A stretch of 7,339 bases of DNA from an uncultured Oscillospiraceae bacterium (lineage in GTDB: Bacteria; Bacillota_A; Clostridia; Oscillospirales; Oscillospiraceae), in the NCBI GenBank assembly GCA_900757695.1, contig CAAEOU010000381.1, forward strand, positions 1 through 7,339, in the 5' to 3' direction. The position numbers were made by a program, and so were the translations under genes. The notes under the pieces were generated by a model. That model worked only from the letters and a program-made list of their open reading frames with translations. It was not told the origin of the DNA and did not search any database. Below are positions 1 through 4,587 of the stretch, piece after piece; position 1 is the first letter of the stretch; each line of letters begins with the position of its first letter.

Positions 1-633
1 TACATTCTGAAAAGTGACCTTTATCAAGATTATATGGAAAACTTCGGCGTCAGGCGGGTGGCCGGTATGCCCTTCTGGACGCTGGATGAAGACGGAAAGG
101 CCGGGAAACTACACCGGCGGGCCTGCACGATCGAATACAAGATCCTCATGATCCAAAAATTTGTTCGGTACAGACTTCTGGGCTACCAGCCATATCAGAG
201 GCTGGCTCGGAAGGACATAGGGGCCCATGAGCTGCACATCGGCTTCTCTTACGAGGAGGCTAACCGCTCATTCCCCAGTCATCACAAAATGTTCAAGAAC
301 AGATTTCCACTCATCGAGATGAAGTGGCAGCGGAAGGACACCTATGCCTATAACCTGGACGTATGGGGGCTGGACACTAAGGCCAGCGCCTGCTGTATCT
401 GCCCTTATCATCAAAATTATTTTTTCCAGTATTTGAAGGAGCATTACCCCCGGCATTATCAAAATGTCGTAGATTTCGACAATATGCTGGAGAATATGCA
501 GCCCCAAAGCCCGATCCGTAACCGTGTATTCCTGTCCCGGTCCAGAAAGCGCATCCGGGATCTCCGACCGGAGGACTGCGATGACGCGCAGACCTTCGAT
601 TATCAGGGAAGGCGGATATGGAACGGCTTTTGA
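1..633 (+). CDS. PAPS reductase-like family protein (adenine nucleotide alpha-hydrolase type), 5'-truncated by the window
   Basis: The reading frame is open from base 1, so the gene begins upstream; the ATG at 34 is internal by family comparison. What is visible matches the C-terminal half of phage and mobile-element proteins of the phosphoadenosine phosphosulfate reductase family. Counting from that ATG, there is an RRACTIEYKI motif (residues 28-37, family pattern RQCT-x-EYKI), a GFSYEEANR segment (70-78, family G-[IF]-S-x-DE-x-x-R), and FPLIEMKW followed by a KASACCICPYH Cys motif (Cys120/Cys123) of the type seen in relatives as SSCxxCPF. The tail VFLSRSRK resembles the family YLHRS ending. 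Relatives bind ATP or PAPS through an N-terminal SGGKDS-like loop, which would lie upstream and cannot be checked. Substrate is unknown; sulfur transfer or nucleotide chemistry on nucleic acid is possible. It is followed closely by the DUF3268-like gene. Family assignment is fairly sure, role is not. Confidence 0.75.
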   Translation, partial: YILKSDLYQDYMENFGVRRVAGMPFWTLDEDGKAGKLHRRACTIEYKILMIQKFVRYRLLGYQPYQRLARKDIGAHELHIGFSYEEANRSFPSHHKMFKNRFPLIEMKWQRKDTYAYNLDVWGLDTKASACCICPYHQNYFFQYLKEHYPRHYQNVVDFDNMLENMQPQSPIRNRVFLSRSRKRIRDLRPEDCDDAQTFDYQGRRIWNGF

Positions 634-641
634 ATGAAGCG

Positions 642-649
642 AAAGGAGG
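642..649 (+). promoter_or_regulatory. Ribosome binding site deciding the start of the DUF3268-like gene
   Basis: AAAGGAGG lies 7 bases before a TTG at 657. It is only 1 base before the ATG at 651, which is too close to serve it. The in-frame ATG at 618 has only a weak GGAAGGCGG-like site and would overlap the preceding gene by 16 bases. This favours TTG as the start, though ATG 651 and ATG 618 cannot be excluded. Confidence 0.55.
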
Positions 650-656
650 GATGCGA

Positions 657-1055
657 TTGGGACATTCCGGCATCTGCCGCTACTGCGGCGGCAAGATCCG
701 CGTCGTACCGGCCGAACAGATCTACGGCAAGGCCGCGGCGGAGCGGTTAAACCTGCAAACCGAGTATATCCACCAGTGCCAGAACTGCAATGCGAGGGTC
801 GGCTGCCACAAGGGTACCAAGCGTCCGCTGGGCTCTGTAGCCAACGAGACGCTGCGGCTCAAGCGCATGGAGACGCACCACGTTTTTGACAGTTTCTGGC
901 GCAGGAAGGGTATGACGCGTACCCAGGCTTACCGATGGCTGGCGAAGAAACTGGATTTACCCGTGAAGCGCACCCACATCGGGGGCTTTGAGATGGACCA
1001 GTGCCAGATGACCATCGACCTGTGTAACGTGGAAGAAGAAAAGGAGTCTGTTTGA
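657..1055 (+). CDS. DUF3268-like zinc-finger-containing protein
   Basis: 132 aa from the TTG start (an ATG at 618 would add 13 residues). It has two Cys pairs, CRYC (Cys7/Cys10) and CQNC (Cys41/Cys44), forming a zinc ribbon. These surround an IYG motif (residues 22-24) and are followed by NARVGCHKGTKRPLG, which matches the family pattern of a Cys-pair then A-x-VG-x-H-x-GT-x-x-PLG. The C-terminal half has HHVFDSFW, AYRWLAKKL (91-99) and HIGGF (107-111), also typical of this family of phage and mobile-element proteins. Length fits the family. Biochemical function is unknown; a zinc-ribbon protein acting on nucleic acid is the usual guess. It directly follows the PAPS-reductase-like gene and is probably co-transcribed with it; a gap with a strong hairpin comes after it. 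Family recognition is good from motifs, function is open. Confidence 0.75.
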   Translation: MGHSGICRYCGGKIRVVPAEQIYGKAAAERLNLQTEYIHQCQNCNARVGCHKGTKRPLGSVANETLRLKRMETHHVFDSFWRRKGMTRTQAYRWLAKKLDLPVKRTHIGGFEMDQCQMTIDLCNVEEEKESV

Positions 1056-1091
1056 ATGCGGGAATAAAGAGCTGATATTGAACAGCGGATC

Positions 1092-1120
1092 TTGACACAG
1101 AAGCCAAGGCAGAATATCCG
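1092..1120 (+). promoter_or_regulatory. Possible promoter before the 1189 gene
   Basis: A perfect -35 consensus TTGACA lies at 1092-1097 in the intergenic gap. The -10 is poor: GAATAT at 1112-1117 (14-base spacer) or TATCCG at 1115-1120 (17-base spacer), each only 3 of 6 matches. If used, transcription would start just ahead of the hairpin at 1127-1170, placing that hairpin at the 5' end of the leader. The weak -10 keeps confidence low. Confidence 0.25.
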
Positions 1121-1126
1121 GGAACA

Positions 1127-1170
1127 GGGGGGCAGACCAGCTCGGCAGCGGCCGTGCTGGTCCGCCTTCT
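1127..1170 (+). terminator. GC-rich hairpin: terminator, attenuator or leader structure
   Basis: The arms GGCAGACCAGC (1131-1141) and GCTGGTCCGCC (1156-1166) pair with a single A-C mismatch. An inner CGGC/GCCG stem (1143-1146 with 1151-1154) closes an AGCG loop, and outer GGGG (1127-1130) can wobble-pair with TTCT (1167-1170). The whole is a stem of nearly 20 pairs. It sits between the DUF3268-like gene and the next gene, whose ribosome site starts about 8 bases later. The T-tract is weak (TTCTCATTT), so a classical rho-independent terminator is uncertain; a leader or mRNA-stabilising hairpin fits as well. Confidence 0.5.
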
Positions 1171-1188
1171 CATTTGAAAAGAGGTTTT

Positions 1189-1470
1189 ATGAAACTTTAT
1201 AAAATCATTGACACTGTGATCCCCTATATGTGGAACACCCCCTGCAAAATTGCAATCTTTACCGACGGAAGGCGCATGAAGATCTATGAAAAGGTATTTC
1301 CCCGCTGTGCGTCTGGGTCGGCTTCCTGGGTTCGGCATCTCGGCCTGGAGGAACGGTTCCGCACGCCGCAGGCGGTGGAGGTATATCTCTCAGAGATTGA
1401 GAACGAGACCGCCAAGGCGGTCAAACAGTACATTGCTGAAAAGACGCGGCAGACAAAGGAGGCACAATGA
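1189..1470 (+). CDS. Hypothetical protein, 93 aa
   Basis: I do not recognise a family. The ATG at 1189 is preceded by AAAAGAGG (1177-1184) at a short spacing; an in-frame TTG at 1174 has no ribosome site, so 1189 is preferred. The protein starts MKLYKIIDTVIPYMWN, looks like an alpha/beta domain (a probable strand in CKIAIFTDGRRMKIYE), and ends in a charged Lys/Glu-rich helix from about residue 60 (QAVEVYLSEIENETAKAVKQ). There is no signal peptide or membrane segment. Its TGA is one base before the next ATG (1472), and the ribosome site of the next gene lies inside its last codons, so the two are probably translated in a coupled way. It is the first gene after the hairpin and the TTGACA box, and may head an operon running to 2940. 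Confidence 0.7.
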   Translation: MKLYKIIDTVIPYMWNTPCKIAIFTDGRRMKIYEKVFPRCASGSASWVRHLGLEERFRTPQAVEVYLSEIENETAKAVKQYIAEKTRQTKEAQ

Positions 1471-1471
1471 T

Positions 1472-1996
1472 ATGCACACCAATCAGGCACTGCGCGCGTA
1501 TGGATGCGCGGAGTGCACCTTCTTGACGTGCCAGGGATTTGAACGCTACTGCGGAGGTTTCCCGGAAAAACGAAAGCCAAAGCGTTTTTGGAAGACCGAT
1601 CCCCAGTGGAAGGCTCCGAAGTGGTGCCCACGGCGGAAAACCCCGGCCGTCTACCGTGTGTATCACTATAAGAACGACGGCTCCATGCTTCTGTCAAATG
1701 CACTTCTGCACTTTGACGGGAAAGGGCATGGCGCTACTGCATTTGTCAGCGACCGGCACTACGCTCTGGTTGCGGAGGGGACGACACAGCTTTCGGCCAG
1801 GCAGTTTTTGACATCCAGCCATCAGCAGCCGGCCTCTACCCTTCTGGACTATCCGGATCTCGTCTACGGAAATGTGGTGGAGATTGATGATGGGCTTCGC
1901 CCCTGCTGCTTTTATTACCGTAGCCATCGAAATTTCGCTGTCTGCTTTGGGTTTCATCAGAGTCATTCGGAACCCACCGAGGAGGGCACACCATGA
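1472..1996 (+). CDS. Cys-rich hypothetical protein with N-terminal zinc-knuckle-like motif, 174 aa
   Basis: The start is ATG 1472 with AAAGGAGG at 1455-1462 (9-base spacing). The frame stays open upstream to 1286, but that part is an Arg-rich shadow of the preceding gene. The N-terminus carries a tight cysteine cluster: Cys12, Cys15, Cys20 and Cys27 (C-x2-C-x4-C-x6-C), then KAPKWCP with Cys52. This arrangement suggests zinc or another metal. A second part (about residues 60-165) is a mixed-strand domain with a CCFYYR segment (Cys145/146), rich in aromatic residues and His. I cannot name a family; the W-K-A-P-x-W-C-P segment feels like a motif shared among clostridial mobile-element hypotheticals, but that is recollection only. 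Its TGA overlaps the next ATG (ATGA at 1993), showing translational coupling to the LPD11-like gene. Confidence 0.75.
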   Translation: MHTNQALRAYGCAECTFLTCQGFERYCGGFPEKRKPKRFWKTDPQWKAPKWCPRRKTPAVYRVYHYKNDGSMLLSNALLHFDGKGHGATAFVSDRHYALVAEGTTQLSARQFLTSSHQQPASTLLDYPDLVYGNVVEIDDGLRPCCFYYRSHRNFAVCFGFHQSHSEPTEEGTP

Positions 1997-2358
1997 ACAA
2001 ACCGCCTGCATCTGTTTCGGAACATGGGCCGGGGTTGGCGCTATATGAGTGCCGCATCCGGGAAAACGGCTGGGAAGAACCGTTCCGCTATATGCTCCTG
2101 GATCGTCTGCGGCAGGACTGCCTGTACTTTCTGGGCTTTGGAAACCGCTGTGAGCGGTGCCTCTGGGCAGGAAATATTCGAGACCAGATTGGCTATATGA
2201 AGGCACTCTGGAACAGCTTTCCTTCGGCGGGCAAGCCGGAGTGGCTGCCCTGGGACGAGATTCTGGCTCTTGAAGCGCGTATGACAGACGATATATCGGC
2301 CGCTGGAAGTGAAGGCTTTTTACCATCGGGTACGGTTCAGTCCAAGTACCCAAAGTAA
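1993..2358 (+). CDS. LPD11-domain protein (stand-alone large polyvalent protein-associated domain)
   Basis: 121 aa, with the ATG overlapping the preceding TGA and a GAGGAGGG ribosome site just upstream. Residues about 33-97 match my recollection of LPD11, a domain usually embedded in giant polyvalent proteins of phages and conjugative elements: YMLLDRLRQDCLYFLGFGNR, then LWAG, DQIGYMKALWNSFP and KPEWLPWDEILALEARM. The domain is predicted to be helical and is thought to accompany effector domains transferred with element DNA; its biochemical role is not known. Here it stands almost alone, with a roughly 30-residue N-terminal lead (LYECRIRENGWEEPF) and a short unstructured tail. The stop codon is part of the ribosome site of the next gene. 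Its presence supports a mobile-element origin. Confidence 0.7.
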   Translation: MNKPPASVSEHGPGLALYECRIRENGWEEPFRYMLLDRLRQDCLYFLGFGNRCERCLWAGNIRDQIGYMKALWNSFPSAGKPEWLPWDEILALEARMTDDISAAGSEGFLPSGTVQSKYPK

Positions 2359-2363
2359 GGAGG
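2356..2363 (+). promoter_or_regulatory. Ribosome binding site supporting a TTG start at 2370
   Basis: TAAGGAGG overlaps the TAA stop of the LPD11-like gene (2356-2358) and sits 6 bases before TTG 2370. No ATG is nearby in that frame, so the small Cys-rich gene very probably starts at TTG. The shared stop/ribosome-site geometry implies coupled translation. Confidence 0.65.
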
Positions 2364-2369
2364 ACCTGA

Positions 2370-2555
2370 TTGAAGAAACAGAGAAAACATTGTAACAACT
2401 GCCACTATTCCTACTACCGCACGGAGGGACAGAGGGGCAAACGCCAACACTGTAACAATCCCAATTATAATTCAGCCGCTTATTCCCGCAAAATGCTGAT
2501 GGAGGACTGGGGCCGCTTCTGCCGGTTCTGGGCCCCGAGGCAGAAAAACAAATGA
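2370..2555 (+). CDS. Small Cys-rich protein, 61 aa
   Basis: A TTG-initiated gene with an excellent ribosome site. Four cysteines are placed as C8-x2-C11-x16-C28-x22-C51, in the segments KHCNNCHY, QHCNNPNYNS and GRFCRFW. This is the arrangement of a small zinc-binding domain, and nearly the whole protein is that domain with basic ends. The C-N-N-P-x-Y-N-S and CRFWxP elements recall short hypothetical proteins common in Firmicutes phages and conjugative elements, but I know of no function. It lies between the LPD11-like gene and the sigma-like gene with 11- and 16-base gaps, so all are probably on one transcript. A DNA- or RNA-binding adaptor role would be a guess. Confidence 0.7.
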   Translation: MKKQRKHCNNCHYSYYRTEGQRGKRQHCNNPNYNSAAYSRKMLMEDWGRFCRFWAPRQKNK

Positions 2556-2571
2556 AAAGGAGCGCCATCTC

Positions 2572-2940
2572 ATGAAAAACAACTATTCTATCGCCGAGCG
2601 CAACCGTATCGTAGAGGAACATCTCTGGTGCATCGACCGGGTTATCCGCAAGAACCGTTCGTTGATGCGCGCGGCGCGTCTGGACTATGATGACGTGTAC
2701 CAGCAGCTCTCCATCCGGCTCATTCGGGCCGTCGCGGGCTTCGATCCCCAAAAGGGTAAATTGAAGCAGCATATCTTTGCCCAGCTCCGGTTTGAGTTGC
2801 TCAACTGCAAGCGGCCATACCGTATGTTTGGTATGACCGGCCTGCCCGCAGACTACCGCGGCAAAAAAATCATCTCGATCGAGGATTACTTGGAACGACA
2901 CAGCGGAGCGGAGCCCGATGGCTTCTTCCTGTCGGCGTGA
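2572..2940 (+). CDS. Sigma-70 region 2-like protein lacking region 4
   Basis: 122 aa; ATG preceded by AAAAGGAG. Residues about 12-80 resemble sigma-70 region 2, the part that binds core RNA polymerase and the -10 element. The key stretch is LDYDDVYQQLSIRLIRAVAGFDPQKG (residues 37-62), comparable to the sigma pattern DDLxQEGxIGLIRAVxxFDPxKG, followed by LKQHIFAQLRFELLN, matching the FxTYxxxxIRxxI helix. The remaining 40 residues (IISIEDYLERH and a short tail) are too few for region 4, the -35-binding helix-turn-helix; only 80 bases separate the stop from the next gene, so none is hidden downstream. It could be a minimal sigma factor, a polymerase-binding regulator, or a degenerate paralogue. 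It is last in the run from 1189, so it could regulate the element's own genes. The sigma relationship is probable, function unproven. Confidence 0.7.
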   Translation: MKNNYSIAERNRIVEEHLWCIDRVIRKNRSLMRAARLDYDDVYQQLSIRLIRAVAGFDPQKGKLKQHIFAQLRFELLNCKRPYRMFGMTGLPADYRGKKIISIEDYLERHSGAEPDGFFLSA

Positions 2941-2960
2941 GATGGATGTGCAGTCAGTGA

Positions 2961-2975
2961 TGGAAACTGTTTCCA
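2961..2975 (+). promoter_or_regulatory. Perfect 15-base palindrome, candidate operator
   Basis: TGGAAACTGTTTCCA has two 7-base arms around one central base. It lies in the 80-base gap between the sigma-like gene and the 3021 gene and overlaps the -35 box of a possible promoter. The arms are too close together to form a good RNA hairpin, which suggests a dimeric DNA-binding protein rather than a terminator. Confidence 0.4.
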
Positions 2976-2998
2976 CAAGTTGCTGTAAGAATAATAAT
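2970..2998 (+). promoter_or_regulatory. Possible promoter for the 3021 operon
   Basis: TTTCCA (2970-2975, 4 of 6 matches to TTGACA) and AATAAT (2993-2998, 5 of 6 matches to TATAAT) are separated by exactly 17 bases in an unusually AT-rich patch. The predicted start of transcription, about 3005, would leave a very short leader with the GGAGG site (3006-3010) near its 5' end, which counts somewhat against it. Confidence 0.3.
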
Positions 2999-3020
2999 AT
3001 TCAATGGAGGACATACCGCT

Positions 3021-3365
3021 ATGAGCATTCGTTTGACGCAGGTTGAGCTTCAGTCGGAAGAGGATACCGTGATTTTTCTGGCTTCGGGGCATCTGAACTG
3101 CGTGGAACAGGTCAAGCCTCTTCTGGAGGCGGAAAACTTTTTGGAGGACCACGATGGGGAGGACATTGAAGTTTCCCTGAGCCATTATCTGTACGGAGAC
3201 GAAGGGCCGGCATATGACGCCGACCAGAATCACATCCGTCTGATTCAAGCTGTTGAGGACACACCGGACTGGATCGGCGAGCTTGGGAATTTTCTCTTGC
3301 AGCACGCCCGGCTTGTGGACGAGCTGATGTTTACCATCCCGGGCCAGCCGAACGAGCAGCCATAA
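3021..3365 (+). CDS. Hypothetical protein, 114 aa, paralogue-like to the 4234 gene
   Basis: ATG with GGAGG at 3006-3010, 10 bases upstream. Acidic, soluble, no signal or membrane segment. It starts with strand-like segments (IRLTQVELQ and TVIFLASGH, SGH at residues 22-24) and has a core EVSLSHYLYGDEGPAYDA (50-67) followed by a helical segment. The SGH and SHYLY landmarks recur at nearly the same positions in the product of the 4234 gene (SGH 23-25, SHYIY 57-61), with E-x-P-x-x-DA after both, so the two probably descend from one ancestor. I do not know the family or function. It is the first gene after the palindrome/promoter candidate and may lead a four-gene operon to 4575. Confidence 0.7.
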   Translation: MSIRLTQVELQSEEDTVIFLASGHLNCVEQVKPLLEAENFLEDHDGEDIEVSLSHYLYGDEGPAYDADQNHIRLIQAVEDTPDWIGELGNFLLQHARLVDELMFTIPGQPNEQP

Positions 3366-3389
3366 CACAAAGAGGGATGTGATTCCTGT

Positions 3390-3896
3390 ATGAGCATGGT
3401 AACGAAACAGGAGATCCTTGAGTTCTGGAAAAAGCATGAGACACCGGAGGCCAAAGAGGAGCGCCGGGAAGTAGAGGCGTTGAAAAAGGACCTTCGGATT
3501 GCCCAGGACAGCATCCAGGACGCGATTGCCCGCTACCGCAAGGCCAAGCTGCGCGCCCGCAGCAAGGCTAAGGCCAGTTCGGAGGATATATTTCTCCCTC
3601 TGGAGGAGTATTCTTCCCGGACCGACATCCAAGACGCCTATGGTTACGAGATGATTTCGGAGACGGAATATGACCGCCTGATGACCCTTTGGGAGCTGCG
3701 GGAGCAATCCAGCCGGAAGGACGGATCTTACACGGATCGGGTGGTCGAGATGCTGGAAGTGGCCAGCCGGGACATCTGGGATGCCTACGGTGATCCGGTT
3801 ATGGAGTACGATGAAAAAGTCTCCCGGATGCACCGGGAGGCGGAGCGGATCGCTGCGGAGAACTGGCGTCGGGAGCTGGATCACACTGCTGAGTGA
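3390..3896 (+). CDS. Hypothetical charged, coiled-coil-like protein, 168 aa
   Basis: ATG 3390 with AGAGGG at 3371-3376; the spacing of 13 is long, and ATG 3396, two codons later, is a poorer alternative. Residues about 18-60 form a continuous, strongly charged helix (EAKEERREVEALKKDLRIAQ onward to RARSKAKAS), probably a coiled coil. The middle (DAYGYEMISETEYDRLMTLWELRE) and C-terminus (RMHREAERIAAENWRRELDH) are also helical. A DAYG motif occurs twice, near residues 82 and 130, a possible weak internal repeat. No cysteines and no membrane segment. I recognise no family. The composition is that of a dimerising or scaffold-like protein. A 332-aa frame runs antisense across this gene but lacks its own signals, so the + strand is preferred. 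Confidence 0.7.
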   Translation: MSMVTKQEILEFWKKHETPEAKEERREVEALKKDLRIAQDSIQDAIARYRKAKLRARSKAKASSEDIFLPLEEYSSRTDIQDAYGYEMISETEYDRLMTLWELREQSSRKDGSYTDRVVEMLEVASRDIWDAYGDPVMEYDEKVSRMHREAERIAAENWRRELDHTAE

Positions 3897-3904
3897 TGGA
3901 GGAG
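3897..3904 (+). promoter_or_regulatory. Ribosome binding site favouring GTG 3908
   Basis: TGGAGGAG, whose GGAGG core (3898-3902) lies 5 bases before GTG 3908. The upstream candidates GTG 3893 and ATG 3896 have no purine-rich site; ATG 3896 does overlap the preceding TGA and could start by coupling alone. Nearly every other gene here has a clear ribosome site, so GTG 3908 is preferred. Confidence 0.5.
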
Positions 3905-3907
3905 TCC

Positions 3908-4237
3908 GTGAAGTATAAAAAGATTTATAACATTTTAAAGAAGGGCGGCGCGAGCATCACCCTGGATTACAGCGGCTGGTGGAGCGCGTATTGTCCCAAT
4001 AACTATATGGCCCAGAATAGACCTCTGTGGATCGTGGCCGAAGTCCCCAGTCTTCATCTGAGACTGTGGATCACACATGAATTTGGCACGCTGAGGGTAA
4101 CGACAGCGGATACTGCGCTGCCTTCCGACAGTTGTGCTTATCACGAGTCCCAGATCCGCAGAACCTTCCGCAACCAGCGGGAAATGGCGGAGTATTTGGA
4201 GACGATGCTGTGCCGGAACAGAAAGGATGCTGTATGA
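3908..4237 (+). CDS. Hypothetical protein, 109 aa
   Basis: Starts at GTG 3908 (alternatives GTG 3893 or ATG 3896 add four or five residues). The N-terminus is a basic helix (MKYKKIYNILKKGG), followed by strand-rich sequence with many aromatics (SITLDYSGWWSAYCP, PLWIVAEVPSLHLRLWITHE, GTLRVTT), and a C-terminal helix (QIRRTFRNQREMAEYLETML). This alternation suggests a small alpha/beta fold. No recognised family, no membrane segment despite the Trp content, and two cysteines (CAYH and MLCRN) besides the one in YCP that do not form a metal motif. Its TGA overlaps the next ATG (ATGA at 4234), so it is translationally coupled to the 4234 gene. Confidence 0.65.
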   Translation: MKYKKIYNILKKGGASITLDYSGWWSAYCPNNYMAQNRPLWIVAEVPSLHLRLWITHEFGTLRVTTADTALPSDSCAYHESQIRRTFRNQREMAEYLETMLCRNRKDAV

Positions 4238-4575
4238 AACTCTATTTTTCCACGATCCGGGTCGCGCTCCCTAATACGGAAGTCTTGACCTACTGGGAGA
4301 GCGGACACCCGGATGAGTACGATGTCCAGGAGCTCTTTGCCCGCAGCGCCCGCTATCATACCGTGGCAGAACTGCTGACAGAGACGGCGGAGGTCGCAGT
4401 TTCCCACTATATCTATGAAACGGAGAGCCCCGGGCCGGACGCGGTGGCGGAGCAGAGCCACTTCGATCTGCTGGACGCCTATAACGAGCTGGCCCGCCGG
4501 CACCGTCGGGTCCGGTTTGAGCATCGGGAGGATGTCTGCAAGGTACGAACATTCAGCATTCACCTGGAACTATGA
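4234..4575 (+). CDS. Hypothetical protein, 113 aa, paralogue-like to the 3021 gene
   Basis: ATG 4234 with GAAAGGA at 4221-4227 (6-base spacing), overlapping the preceding TGA. The frame is open back to 4132, but that part lies inside the preceding gene and lacks a ribosome site. The protein begins MKLYFSTIRVALPNTEV, has SGHPDE (from residue 23), a core AEVAVSHYIYETESPGPDA (52-70), then a helix and a basic stretch (RRHRRVRFEHRED), ending in a strand (RTFSIHLEL). Landmarks SGH, V-x-SHY-[LI]-Y and P-x-x-DA align with the 3021 product with few gaps, indicating distant paralogy. Family and function are unknown. It closes the 3021-4575 group, 12 bases before the next gene. Confidence 0.7.
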   Translation: MKLYFSTIRVALPNTEVLTYWESGHPDEYDVQELFARSARYHTVAELLTETAEVAVSHYIYETESPGPDAVAEQSHFDLLDAYNELARRHRRVRFEHREDVCKVRTFSIHLEL

Positions 4576-4587
4576 CGGAGGGATAGA

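Noticed and set aside
1407..1422. GACCGCC-AA-GGCGGTC inverted repeat within the 1189 gene
   Set aside because: The 2-base spacer cannot form a loop without opening the stem, it lies fully in codons for T-A-K-A-V, and such repeats are easily produced by GC-rich codons.
1286..1471. N-terminal extension of the 1472 gene in the same frame
   Set aside because: The added 62 residues are an Arg-rich shadow of the 1189 gene, and the good ribosome site lies before ATG 1472.
2144..2158. ACCGCT-GTG-AGCGGT inverted repeat within the LPD11-like gene
   Set aside because: Short arms inside conserved coding sequence (GNRCERC region) are better explained by protein constraint than by regulation.
1694..2398. 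A 234-codon open frame on the minus strand
   Set aside because: It overlaps the Cys-rich and LPD11-like genes in antisense; the LPD11 motif and tight ATGA coupling support the + strand. The translation looks like random Pro/Ser/Cys-rich sequence.
2863..2869. Run of seven A in the sigma-like gene as a frameshift site that would restore region 4
   Set aside because: The codon phase (AAA AAA ATC) does not give a standard slippery heptamer, and only about 150 bases remain before the next gene, too few for region 4 in any frame.
2961..2975. The palindrome as a catabolite-responsive (cre) site
   Set aside because: It resembles cre at the ends, but the centre has an extra base and lacks the conserved CG.
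2886..3884. A 332-codon open frame on the minus strand
   Set aside because: It lies antisense to two + strand genes with clear starts and ribosome sites, its translation is rich in Leu, Arg, Pro and Val with no recognisable motif, and no gene in the window is otherwise on the minus strand.
4271..4552. Minus-strand open frame of 93 codons, and the + frame at 4415-4783
   Set aside because: Both are shadows of the 4234 and 4588 genes, with composition dominated by Arg, Pro and Ser and no ribosome site in keeping with the neighbours.
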